A stretch of DNA of 38,328 bases, from positions 1 to 38,328 of the forward strand of contig JAHJGX010000099.1 of assembly GCA_018824205.1 (NCBI GenBank), written 5' to 3'. The position numbers and the translations under genes were made by a program. Each line of letters begins with the position of its first letter. The first letter of the stretch is position 1. The stretch comes from a bacterium. Its GTDB lineage: Bacteria > Fidelibacterota > UBA2242. Positions 7,420-15,793 of the stretch are shown one piece after another. Under the pieces are notes generated by a model, which saw only the letters and a program-made list of their open reading frames with translations, was not told the DNA's origin and ran no database searches.

Positions 7420-8067
7420 TTATAAAATATTCAATACGGCAAAAAAATGGGTGATTGTTCCTCCCAGCACAAACAGGTGCCAGATGGCATGCCCGAAAGG
7501 AATGTTTTTAAAGATGTAAAACACCGTACCCAGCGTATAGGAGAGACCACCGACAATCAGAAAGATAAGAGAAGTTCGGTTCAGGATATAAATAATCTGC
7601 GGCATGGCAATGACGACCAGCCAGCCCATGGCAATGTAGATAAAAACAGACAGGATGCGAAACCGATGGATATAAACGCTTTTAAAAATGATTCCTGTAA
7701 TCGCCAGTCCCCAGATAATGCCAAACAGCGCCCAGCCCCATACGCCTCGCAGCGATACGAGTAAAAAGGGTGTATACGAGCCGGCGATAAGCAGGAATAT
7801 GGCCGAGTGATCGATGATCTTCAGAAATACTTTAATTTTTGTGTGTTGAATACTGTGATATAATGTCGAGGACAGATACAGCAAAACCATGGTACTGCCA
7901 AAGATGGAATAGCTGATCACATGCCAGGCATTTCCTTGACTGGCAGCCTGAACTACGAGCAGAACCAGCCCGGCGATAGCAAGCAAGGTGCCGATCCCGT
8001 GTGTAATTCCATTGGCGATTTCTTCTGAAATAGTCGTTGTTGGAGAAATTTTATTGTTTTGGATCAA
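7420..8067 (-). CDS. trhA: TrhA/hemolysin III family membrane protein
   Basis: A 215-residue, seven-helix membrane protein of the PAQR-like hemolysin III family. Conserved metal-site residues are visible: NGITHGIG (H23), the S-x-x-x-Y-H segment (about S67, H71), IIDHSAIFLLIAGSYTPF (D86, H87) and a C-terminal GHAIWHLFVLGGTITHFF with several His. Homologues have been linked to membrane homeostasis; 'hemolysin' is a historical name and does not imply toxicity. The predicted start is TTG at 8065-8067 with an AAGG-type ribosome site just upstream; no ATG gives a better N-terminus. The gene lies about 30 bases downstream of rlmD on the same strand. Confidence 0.85.
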   Translation of the reverse strand: MIQNNKISPTTTISEEIANGITHGIGTLLAIAGLVLLVVQAASQGNAWHVISYSIFGSTMVLLYLSSTLYHSIQHTKIKVFLKIIDHSAIFLLIAGSYTPFLLVSLRGVWGWALFGIIWGLAITGIIFKSVYIHRFRILSVFIYIAMGWLVVIAMPQIIYILNRTSLIFLIVGGLSYTLGTVFYIFKNIPFGHAIWHLFVLGGTITHFFAVLNIL

Positions 8068-8095
8068 ATTTTACCTTTTTAATTGCTTTCGCTGT

Positions 8096-9508
8096 TTAAG
8101 CGGCTGTCAGTTTTGTCACCACCTCAATATGGGGAGTGTGCGGGAACAGGTCAACGGGCTGTATTTTGTCGATTGTATAATGTTTCTGTTCCAGCAGCAT
8201 TTTAATATCCCGGACCTGGGTGGCCGGATTGCAGGAGACATAGACGATGGTTTTGGGATGTAATTGCGCGACGACATCAACCAATTTCGGGTGCATCCCA
8301 CCCCGGGGAGGATCGACGATCAGGATATCCGGCTTGGGAAGATCGTCGAGTATCTCGGGATTTTTCTGAAACAGTTTGTCCAGATCGCCTTCGATAAACC
8401 GGGTGTTTTTAATATTGTTCAGCGACGCATTGACCAGGGCGTCTTTAACAGCATCTTTAACGATTTCAAAACCGATGATCTCTTTAGCGTCCCGGGCCAG
8501 ATAGAGCGCAATACTGCCGGTACCGCAGTACAAATCCCAAACTGTATTTGTTTTCGAAATACTGGCATATTCCCGCACGATCTCATAGAGTTTTTCCGCC
8601 ATGATGGTATTGGTTTGAAAAAATGAAGCCGGGGATATTTTAAATGTCAGAGCGCCAAGCATTTCAAGAATGTGATCGTTGCCAAAAATAGTGTGCTGTT
8701 TTTCACCAACCGTCGTTCCTGACCAGCCCCGGGTAATGGTATTGACGACACAGCTGAGATTATCGAGTTTTGCGCTGAGTTCATTCACCAGGGGCTGGAA
8801 AATCGCATGCTGATCATTGTTGGTGACGATATTGATCATCAGTTGATTGGTATTATAGGCTTTACGCAGGACCAGGTGTCGTAGAAATCCGGTATGGTTT
8901 TTCTGATTGAACGCGGCAAGCTGATTGCTCAGCGCAAATTGCCGGATGGTCGCTAAAACAACGGACGTCTCTTCCGGAGCGATCAGGCAGTCATTCAGGT
9001 CGATGGCTTTCCAGTAATTGCCAGGAGCCCGCAGTCCCAGTGCAAAATTCTCCGGTTTATAGGTTTCGAAATCGTCAATCAGCCAGCGCTTTTCAGAAAA
9101 GGCGAATTCCATTTTATTGCGATAGCGGAAGATGCCTTGTGACGGCACGGGGGGCAGTACATCAACAGGTCCGAAACCGCCGAGATGGCTGTAAAGATCG
9201 ATGACCTGTTTGTGCAGGTACCTGAGTTGCGTTTCATAATCGAGATGCTGATGAGTACAGCCGCCGCAATGATCAAAGTAGATGCAGGGCGATGCTTGAA
9301 ATTGTGGACTCTGTTCGATAATGTTCAGGATTTTTGCTTCGGCAAAACTGGATTTGACTTTGGTAATCCGGGCCTTTACTTTTTGTCCCGGTATGCCGTT
9401 TTTTACAAAGATTACAAAATCGTCGATATGGGCGAGTCCGGCACCGCCGTAGGCCAGATCGCTGATTGACAATTCAATTTCCTGATGTTTTTTAACCGGT
9501 TTTTCCAT
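8096..9508 (-). CDS. rlmD: 23S rRNA (uracil-1939-C5)-methyltransferase
   Basis: A 470-residue member of the RumA/TrmA family, which methylates C5 of uracil in 23S rRNA using SAM. Visible parts: an N-terminal TRAM domain (about 10-65); a 4Fe-4S site C75, C81, C84 (CIYFDHCGGC) and C174; SFFQTN (296-300); the SAM loop DLYCGTGSIAL (about 325); DPPRGG (399-404); the catalytic nucleophile C426 in VYVSCNPAT; and the catalytic Glu in FPHTPHIEVV (E462). All catalytic residues are present. RlmD rather than TrmA is favoured by the iron-sulfur site and TRAM domain, but paralogues such as RlmCD share these, so the exact target base is an inference. ATG start. Confidence 0.9.
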   Translation of the reverse strand: MEKPVKKHQEIELSISDLAYGGAGLAHIDDFVIFVKNGIPGQKVKARITKVKSSFAEAKILNIIEQSPQFQASPCIYFDHCGGCTHQHLDYETQLRYLHKQVIDLYSHLGGFGPVDVLPPVPSQGIFRYRNKMEFAFSEKRWLIDDFETYKPENFALGLRAPGNYWKAIDLNDCLIAPEETSVVLATIRQFALSNQLAAFNQKNHTGFLRHLVLRKAYNTNQLMINIVTNNDQHAIFQPLVNELSAKLDNLSCVVNTITRGWSGTTVGEKQHTIFGNDHILEMLGALTFKISPASFFQTNTIMAEKLYEIVREYASISKTNTVWDLYCGTGSIALYLARDAKEIIGFEIVKDAVKDALVNASLNNIKNTRFIEGDLDKLFQKNPEILDDLPKPDILIVDPPRGGMHPKLVDVVAQLHPKTIVYVSCNPATQVRDIKMLLEQKHYTIDKIQPVDLFPHTPHIEVVTKLTAA

Positions 9509-9549
9509 CGGCGCGTAATTTAGGGATTGAATGGATTGTGGAATAGTAA

Positions 9550-11271
9550 TTATTGGACAACTTTTGGATCGATGTCGTCAATTTGGGACGGATCCATATT
9601 TTCCTGAGCGTATTTCAGGTAAAGTTTTTCCTGAACAAAAATCTTGAACAGCTCGGGATCGATGTGTTTATCTTTAGCCATAAAGCCCATGATCTTCATG
9701 GCTTCGGAGAGGGTTTTCCCTTTTTTATACGGACGATCGCGAGCGGTGAGCGCCTCGAAAATATCCGCTAATGCCATCATGCGGGACTGAGGTGATAACT
9801 GGTCTTCATTGAGACCATACGGGTAGCCGGTACCATCGAGTTTTTCGTGATGCCCGCCGGCATATTCGGGAACCCGGCGCAGTTTTTTCGGGTACGGAAG
9901 TTTTTCCAGCATAGTAATGGTCATAACCACATGGTGGTTGATAATTTCACGTTCTTCGTTGGTGAGAGTGCCCTTGGGAATGCAGAGATTGAGAATTTCA
10001 TCTTCATCCAGCAAATCCCGGGTTTCATTAACCATTTCAATTTTTTGTTGTCCAATCTCCTTTACCCGCTCCTGTTTCTCGGGGGCCATATATTCACCCC
10101 CGATATTGGCGGTGGTAATGAATGCGATATCGTCATCAATTGCCCTGATTTTTGCCCGGTAACTTTCCTCAACTGTTTCAATGTTTTCCAGAGATTCACC
10201 GTTGGCAATTTTGAGCTTATGTTCAAGGAGTTCGATTTTAGCGTCTCGTTTCAACACCTCAAACCGGGCGCTGACTGTATTGATCCGGTCATAGATGGTT
10301 TCCAGCTTGGAGGATTTATCGACGACATATTCGGGGGTTGTGATTTTTCCGATATCGTGCATCCATGATGCGATGCGTAATTCTTTTAATTCATCGTGAT
10401 TCAGAAAAAGTGGCGCGTATATGCCGTAATCGATGTTGTTTATATTTTCCGCGATCATCATGGTCAGTTTCGCAACCCGTTCAATATGACCGCCGGTGTA
10501 GGGTGATTTTTCGTCAATCGCGGACGCAATTACCTGGATGAAGGATTCCAAGAGCAGTTCCAGGTCATGGATGAGACGGGTATTGGTAATGGCGACGGCG
10601 GCCTGGGACGCGAGTGAAATAATCAGGCCTTGGTCGGCATTTGTGAAGGGAATGGGTTCATTGGTAACAGGATTGAGTGCATTCAGTAATTGCAGAACAC
10701 CGATGATTTCGTCTTCGTGATTGCGCATGGGGACGACGAGCATGGATTTGGAGCGATAGCCGGTTTTACTGTCAAATGCCCGAGTGCCGGTGAAATCAAA
10801 ACCTTTGACGTCGTAAACATCGGGAATATTGATTACTTCGCCGGATAAACCGACATGTGCAGAAACCATGGCGTGATTTGGCTTGCCGTTTTGGAGATAG
10901 AGCCGGACCGGATACCAGTCGATGGTATTTCCGGAGGTGCCCCCCATACGAATATTCAGCGAGCTGGTCTGCACGATTTCGAAACGCAAAGATTGTCCAT
11001 CATCATTCATCATATATAGAGTCCCGCCATCGGAATTGGTAAAATGCCGGGCTTCTTCGAGAATCATCTCAAGCAGCTTGGGTAGATTCCGTTCCGCGGA
11101 CAGTGCTGCACCGATTTTTGATAAATCCTGTATCTGGTTGCAAAGTGCCGAAAGATATTGTTGAACCTCTGCAGGGCTTTCCTGGATTTTTTCTCGTAAT
11201 TTTTTATTTTCGATCTGACATAACAGATCGGAATTCTGGATTTTTTTATGTTTAATCGGATTTGATTTCAT
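9550..11271 (-). CDS. GAF-HD-GYP phosphodiesterase
   Basis: A 573-residue cytoplasmic protein. A GAF domain spans about residues 50-235, with a coiled start before it. An HD-GYP domain follows: GGHIERV (about 260), the HD pair H305-D306 (SWMHDIGKI), H446-H447, and the GYP loop GGHHEKLDGTGYPYG (472-486), then RMMALADIFEALTARDRPYK. HD-GYP enzymes hydrolyse cyclic-di-GMP, and the metal residues appear intact. Unusually, about 110-130 extra residues rich in E, K and I (about 325-440) separate the HD pair from the second His pair, probably a helical insertion. With no transmembrane segment, it probably reads a cytoplasmic ligand through GAF. It lies between the CPBP protease and rlmD on the same strand. 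Confidence 0.88.
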   Translation of the reverse strand: MKSNPIKHKKIQNSDLLCQIENKKLREKIQESPAEVQQYLSALCNQIQDLSKIGAALSAERNLPKLLEMILEEARHFTNSDGGTLYMMNDDGQSLRFEIVQTSSLNIRMGGTSGNTIDWYPVRLYLQNGKPNHAMVSAHVGLSGEVINIPDVYDVKGFDFTGTRAFDSKTGYRSKSMLVVPMRNHEDEIIGVLQLLNALNPVTNEPIPFTNADQGLIISLASQAAVAITNTRLIHDLELLLESFIQVIASAIDEKSPYTGGHIERVAKLTMMIAENINNIDYGIYAPLFLNHDELKELRIASWMHDIGKITTPEYVVDKSSKLETIYDRINTVSARFEVLKRDAKIELLEHKLKIANGESLENIETVEESYRAKIRAIDDDIAFITTANIGGEYMAPEKQERVKEIGQQKIEMVNETRDLLDEDEILNLCIPKGTLTNEEREIINHHVVMTITMLEKLPYPKKLRRVPEYAGGHHEKLDGTGYPYGLNEDQLSPQSRMMALADIFEALTARDRPYKKGKTLSEAMKIMGFMAKDKHIDPELFKIFVQEKLYLKYAQENMDPSQIDDIDPKVVQ

Positions 11272-11322
11272 TGAATGAATTTTATCTAATTTGCGAACAA
11301 TTCAAAAAGAAAAATTGTTTTG

Positions 11323-14300
11323 TTACTTGTTTATCATGATTCGTCTGGCGGTTTGTCTGATCCAGTCTCCTAATTTGACATCCTTCCTTTCGGTTAGTAA
11401 CCAAATCAGTAAAATTGTTACAATGCACAAAATCGACAGAGCGCCGACATAACTCTTTGGCGTTCTGGATACTATCAGATTTTCAGAAATCTTCACTGCT
11501 GTGAAAATCAAACCCGTGTACAAATAGGCGGGTATATTATTCCGCAAAAAGCAGGCAATTGCGATCCATAGCCAGGCAATAATTGCGGCATAAGATATGT
11601 AAAGGACAATATATTCACGAATATTATCGTAGGAATCGGGAATAAAAATGGCCAGCAGTAAGGCAACAATGATAAATTGGTTCGATTGCCGCGGGATGAT
11701 TTTCCGAATCCAGAATATTCCGATACCGGCGACCGCAGCAAAGATAATTCCACGGCTGACAATTGATAAAATTGCGTGTAATGGTGATAAAAAATAATTG
11801 ATCGAACGAGGCATTTGAAAATCCGGTTGAATGACAGTCGGTGCAACATTAATTGCCAGCCAGTATGTCAGATGCTGGATTGCAAAAATTCCGACGCTGA
11901 TCAGGATTGCGGAAAAAATAGCGTCCCGGGAGAAGTGATACCGGCAATCCCGTTTTAACGTCGTCTGACACCGGGGATATACCGATAAAACCAGAGTCGT
12001 TAGCAGGAAGATAATCAGGGTAATTGTCAGAATCCGGAGCAGTGTTATCAACACCCAGAAAACTGTCCAGACCTGAATTCCCCAGCTGGTGTTATAATTG
12101 ATCAGTGCTATTGGATAATTAACCAGCTCAAGGATTAGCCAGAAACAGCCCAGGATTGTACTGATAATCAGCGGTGTTTTCCATTCTACAGTTATGGATT
12201 TCATCTGTCTGGTCATTACGAAAATTGAAAGGATTGCGATCAGGCACAGCGCGGCGATCTGAATCCCCAGCCGCAGGGAATCAAAAAATGTTTTGCGGGT
12301 TTTAGCGTGTTTCCATTCTTCAGGAATTTTATAAAAAACAGTGAAGCTCGAAACAGCATCGCCGGTGACGATCGTTTTAAAGCGCAGAGTTCCATCGCCA
12401 ACGTTGGCCGGATGAAGGTCTTTGGCTTCCCAGATAAAGGTATGCTCGGTGCGGTTCGGCAGCTGCCGCGAATAATCTTCCACCAATTTAAAATCCGACA
12501 GGCGCAAACCCCGACCCGCAAGAAACTCCTTGGCCCTGAAGCGGGCGGCATCCTTGTCCAGCGAAAATGCTTCGGCGGACTCCGGGAGAAGATGCTCAAA
12601 ACTGATCACGGATTTTTCACTGGGATGAATGTAAATATCGTATTCTTCCTTGTCCAGCGGGCGGTAAAAGCGGACTTTCCACACCACTGAATTATTCAGA
12701 TGGCGAGCCAGAATGGAATTGAAATTTTTAACCGTGCTGTGCTCAAGTATATAGCGCCCATTTAAATCGGAGTAATTATTGATCAACACCATTGTATTTT
12801 TGAAATTGTCCGGGTCAACGCCCCTTTCCTGTAGAAAATCCATGGCGGTTTGTTTAATTTCCGAACGGGGCACCGAATACTTATAATAATCACCGATTAT
12901 TTCAAAGGGGATCCATTGTACCGCGATAAATATTATGATCATAACCAGGATTGTCTTTAGTTGTTCATGCGATAATTTTTGATAGGCTGTGATGTAGGAA
13001 GGACAGGTCTCTTCCGGCCCTGTCGGTGTTTGTGCTGACTTGGGAGGCGGAACGGCTGTTGATAGCAGGGTGTCGGAATCGGCGAATCCTCTGTTTTTCA
13101 GGTACAGGATAATGTTATAAAGCAACGGAATCAGGATAACACCCAATGCAATTGAGGCGCTGATAACATGATAGGGCTCACCGGTTCTGAGCAGCAGCAT
13201 GGATGAATAAATAGCATCGACCATATAGTGCCAGACCAGAACGGTCAGGATACCGAATTTCAGAAAAATAAAACCGATAATAATACCAAAAACAGACACT
13301 TCAAAACCCCTTATCCAGAAGGGTTGGTTGGGATAATTCGCATGGGCAAATCCCCAGATAACGGCGGGAATCAGAATTGCCAGAAGTTTGGATTTGAGTA
13401 GTTTTTCAATGAACGGGATCGCAAAAAGGCGAAAGGAAAATTCTTCGAGCACCGCCGGCAGAAATCCGCCGATCAGAATTAGTATCCAGGGGAATGCCGT
13501 ATTCAGTGTGTCGGAATAAGAGATGTTCGCCGGGGACCAGGCCCCAAATCGTTTTGCGGCCAGATAGAAAAGTGTCTGAAACGCCATGAATACCACTGCC
13601 AGGGTAATTCCGACTGAAATACTGAAAAAGGCATGTTTTGTCTGCAGGCCTTTTCGTGAAAACAGCCGCCCCAGCGGAATCCGGCCGGGATAGCTTCGTG
13701 CATAGATTAGTTCACCGGCTCCGGTAAGAATGGTTATAATTAATGCCAACAGCAGCGATTGCAGGAAAATGCTGACGAAAAAATCGCCGTAAAAAGCGCC
13801 CATGCTCTGGTTGATGTCCAGATGAAATTTATAGAGCGGCAGCAGGTTCAGCTCGGATAAGAATTTCAAAAAAAATGCAATCAGCCCGAAAGTGACCGAT
13901 GTTTTGATATTTATCTGTTTGCGGCTCAGATATATAATGAAGAACGCCACGATTGTGATCATCAGAATGATAAAGAAAACATCGGCGGTGGTGGCGGTGG
14001 TGGCGTTCAGTGAGCGCAGACGTTGATAACTGCGTTTCCAGTCTTCGGGAACATGCAGATATTCCCGGTATTCGCCAATCTCATTTCCCTGAACCGTAAC
14101 GTCGAACCGGTAGGTGGCGTCGTATATTTCCACATTTTTATTTTTATAGGTAAAGCGGTAATCCACTCGATTGGGTTTAACTTCGGTCTTGTCCTCGATG
14201 AATTCCCACTCTTCAGGATTAATCTGAATGATTTCAGTTAAAAATTGATGGCTTAATCGCCGGGCCTCATCTATCGACAAAAGATCGGCAGGAACCTCTT

Positions 14301-14709
14301 CGGGTATTTTATGAAGAAACTGAGTGATTTCGCCTTTTGGGGTGACACCGATAAAAATTTCCTCACGACTCAGGGGTTCAAACCAGCGATTGGTCCACTG
14401 CCAGATCCGAAAGCGATTAGTCAGTAAATCTTCGGCGTCCTCAAGCCCCACCTCTTTTTCGATAAATGTTTTGGCCGTGTTGTCAAATTCAAACGCGGAA
14501 GCGTGAATTTTTGCGCCGGGATCAATGTCCATTTTTGCCAGAAAGTTCAGGGCAATGCTTTGGGCTTCTTTCCGATTAACCTGGAAGTCGATGGCGTGTT
14601 CGGGAAAGGCCCGATGATAGTTGGACAATTCAAAATATCCGGCGCTTGCGATAGCCAGCAGACAGATCAGAATCAGGAAGAAATCTCTGGTTTGTAATCT
14701 TGTATTCAC
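11323..14709 (-). CDS. Giant CPBP-family membrane protease with duplicated architecture
   Basis: A 1128-residue membrane protein. TM1 at about 9-27 leads to an extracytoplasmic region (about 35-235) of two PepSY-like modules, then a membrane block (about 240-535). That block contains the CPBP/CAAX-protease site E422-E423-x-x-x-R427 (LEEFSFR), H456 (FAHANY) and H494/D498 (HYMVD), all intact. A polar linker (about 545-570) follows, then a second extracytoplasmic region (about 608-800) with the same opening theme (EIKQTAMDFLQERGVDPDNF resembles EAQSIALNFLAKMDIDPGAK) and a second membrane block to the end that lacks the EExxxR motif. So it looks like a duplicated sensor-plus-membrane unit with one active copy. 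The start is GTG at 14707-14709, with a promoter so close that the mRNA may be leaderless. The substrate is unknown. Confidence 0.8.
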   Translation of the reverse strand: MNTRLQTRDFFLILICLLAIASAGYFELSNYHRAFPEHAIDFQVNRKEAQSIALNFLAKMDIDPGAKIHASAFEFDNTAKTFIEKEVGLEDAEDLLTNRFRIWQWTNRWFEPLSREEIFIGVTPKGEITQFLHKIPEEVPADLLSIDEARRLSHQFLTEIIQINPEEWEFIEDKTEVKPNRVDYRFTYKNKNVEIYDATYRFDVTVQGNEIGEYREYLHVPEDWKRSYQRLRSLNATTATTADVFFIILMITIVAFFIIYLSRKQINIKTSVTFGLIAFFLKFLSELNLLPLYKFHLDINQSMGAFYGDFFVSIFLQSLLLALIITILTGAGELIYARSYPGRIPLGRLFSRKGLQTKHAFFSISVGITLAVVFMAFQTLFYLAAKRFGAWSPANISYSDTLNTAFPWILILIGGFLPAVLEEFSFRLFAIPFIEKLLKSKLLAILIPAVIWGFAHANYPNQPFWIRGFEVSVFGIIIGFIFLKFGILTVLVWHYMVDAIYSSMLLLRTGEPYHVISASIALGVILIPLLYNIILYLKNRGFADSDTLLSTAVPPPKSAQTPTGPEETCPSYITAYQKLSHEQLKTILVMIIIFIAVQWIPFEIIGDYYKYSVPRSEIKQTAMDFLQERGVDPDNFKNTMVLINNYSDLNGRYILEHSTVKNFNSILARHLNNSVVWKVRFYRPLDKEEYDIYIHPSEKSVISFEHLLPESAEAFSLDKDAARFRAKEFLAGRGLRLSDFKLVEDYSRQLPNRTEHTFIWEAKDLHPANVGDGTLRFKTIVTGDAVSSFTVFYKIPEEWKHAKTRKTFFDSLRLGIQIAALCLIAILSIFVMTRQMKSITVEWKTPLIISTILGCFWLILELVNYPIALINYNTSWGIQVWTVFWVLITLLRILTITLIIFLLTTLVLSVYPRCQTTLKRDCRYHFSRDAIFSAILISVGIFAIQHLTYWLAINVAPTVIQPDFQMPRSINYFLSPLHAILSIVSRGIIFAAVAGIGIFWIRKIIPRQSNQFIIVALLLAIFIPDSYDNIREYIVLYISYAAIIAWLWIAIACFLRNNIPAYLYTGLIFTAVKISENLIVSRTPKSYVGALSILCIVTILLIWLLTERKDVKLGDWIRQTARRIMINK

Positions 14710-14719
14710 GCTAACTAAT

Positions 14720-14749
14720 ATAATAAATTTTGAGAAAATAACATGTCAA
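14720..14749 (-). promoter_or_regulatory. Sigma-70-type promoter for the CPBP gene
   Basis: On - the sequence reads TTGACA (14744-14749), an 18-base spacer, then TATTAT (14720-14725). The expected start of transcription falls within a few bases of the GTG start codon at 14709, and no ribosome site is present between them. It lies just past the hairpin at 14757-14789. Confidence 0.6.
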
Positions 14750-14756
14750 TAAAATG

Positions 14757-14789
14757 AAAAAGACTCCGCCGGAAAGCAGAGTCTTTTTT
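14757..14789 (-). terminator. Terminator after the 75-residue repeat protein gene
   Basis: AAAAAGACTC (14757-14766) pairs with GAGTCTTTTT (14779-14788), and the stem can be extended inward by further pairs with one mismatch around a CGGAAA loop. On - the stem is followed by a T-run. It lies between the small gene (stop at 14819) and the CPBP promoter and is symmetric enough to work in both directions. Confidence 0.75.
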
Positions 14790-14818
14790 ACAATATTTTT
14801 GTCGCTAAAGAGAAGGAA

Positions 14819-15046
14819 TTATTTTCTTCCTCTGGCCATCTTTGCACGAGAAACATCGCCGTCTTTATCAATGAAATACAGATAACCGGCTTCTCTTTTA
14901 ACGCCACAGCTGTTAACGACTTGAGCGCCGCCGCCTTTTTCGCCGCCACGGGCCATTTTTGAACGGGCCACATTACCATTTTTGTCAAGATAATAGAGGT
15001 ATCCTTTTTCCTTCTTTACGCCACATTTTGATACTTTTTCTGCCAT
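14819..15046 (-). CDS. 75-residue tandem-repeat protein
   Basis: A complete small gene with a strong AAGGAGG ribosome site (15055-15060), a near-consensus promoter upstream and a terminator downstream. The protein is two copies of a 27-residue unit (residues 8-34 and 47-73) that agree at 19 of 27 positions: C-G-V-K-x-E-x-G-Y-L-Y-x-x-D-K-x-G-x-V-x-R-x-K-M-A-R-G, joined by a Gly-rich linker. Each unit has one cysteine and a D-K-(N/D)-G-(N/D) turn. It has no signal peptide or membrane segment and is rich in Lys, Arg and Gly. I have a sense of similar unnamed small proteins in other bacteria but know no function. A metal- or nucleic-acid-binding role is possible but only a guess. It lies between a signalling operon and the CPBP gene, transcribed alone. 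Confidence 0.85.
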   Translation of the reverse strand: MAEKVSKCGVKKEKGYLYYLDKNGNVARSKMARGGEKGGGAQVVNSCGVKREAGYLYFIDKDGDVSRAKMARGRK

Positions 15047-15094
15047 AATAAATTCCTCCTTATTGGTTGATTACGTTTTTTACAAGTCGATCTT

Positions 15095-15123
15095 ATGTTA
15101 CACGACTGAAAGTTAAATGTCAA
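15095..15123 (-). promoter_or_regulatory. Strong sigma-70-type promoter for the 75-residue protein
   Basis: On -, TTGACA (15118-15123), a 17-base spacer and TAACAT (15095-15100). The start of transcription should fall around 15088, leaving a leader of about 40 bases with AAGGAGG. This is the best promoter match in the window and suggests high expression. Confidence 0.75.
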
Positions 15124-15183
15124 GATATTTCCGTCGGTAAGATGTCAAATCCCTCTTAAAAATCATTTTTTTAATACAAATTC

Positions 15184-15780
15184 TCAGTCACTGATCATTT
15201 TTTCGATTTCAATTGCTTTAGATCGGCGGCCGGCCCGGATATATCGGTTAATGGCTTCTTCAAACAATTCGTTGGCTTTACCACTGTGTCCCAGTGTCTT
15301 CTGCTCTATACCCGCCTCTTTGAGATAAAGGGCAGATTCTTCCCAGCGGCCTTCCTCTTTGAGTGTGTCTGCCAACTGGATAAAATCCGGTTTGGCGTCG
15401 CCGGTTGGATGTTGTTCGCCTTTCAGGGCAGCATTCAGTGTAGGGATGAGTTTTTCGTAGATCGCAGACTTGGCATGGATATCATAAGCTCCCATCGACA
15501 GGTATTTTTCCCGAATTTCAATGGTCAGTTCTCCAGTAAGGCCGATGACGGGAATATTGGATTTGGTTTGTTTCATCAATTTTAATGTTTTGTATCCGTC
15601 GATTCCCGGAAGATTGTGGTCCAGAATTACGACATCGTAGTCATTCTCTTTAAATAAAGAAACAGCTTTTTCGCCATCCTCTGCTTCAATAATCTCATAT
15701 TCCTCAGAACCCAGATATTCGATCAAAGCATCGCGTAAAAGGGCTTTATCATCTACCAGAAGAATTTTTTTAACAGCCAT
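15184..15780 (-). CDS. Response regulator (REC) with C-terminal helical domain
   Basis: A 198-residue protein: a REC domain (about 1-120) with acidic pair D10-D11, phospho-acceptor D54 (VVILDHNLPG), the Thr in VIGLTGELTIE and the Lys in IHAKSA. The remaining 75 residues are helical and TPR-like (FIQLADTLKEEGRWEESALYLKEA, then AIEIEKMISD), with no DNA-binding or enzymatic motif. It is therefore probably an output-by-interaction regulator. It is the last gene of the pfkA operon, 13 bases after the histidine kinase, which is its likely phosphodonor. Its REC domain shares the 'LTGE-TIE' wording with the REC domain of that kinase, suggesting the two arose together. Confidence 0.85.
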   Translation of the reverse strand: MAVKKILLVDDKALLRDALIEYLGSEEYEIIEAEDGEKAVSLFKENDYDVVILDHNLPGIDGYKTLKLMKQTKSNIPVIGLTGELTIEIREKYLSMGAYDIHAKSAIYEKLIPTLNAALKGEQHPTGDAKPDFIQLADTLKEEGRWEESALYLKEAGIEQKTLGHSGKANELFEEAINRYIRAGRRSKAIEIEKMISD

Positions 15781-15793
15781 TTTCAGATCCTTT

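Noticed and set aside
14788-14988. 66-codon minus frame overlapping the 75-residue protein gene
   Set aside because: It is a shifted reading of the same repeats without its own ribosome site; the 14819-15046 frame has promoter, ribosome site and clean repeats.
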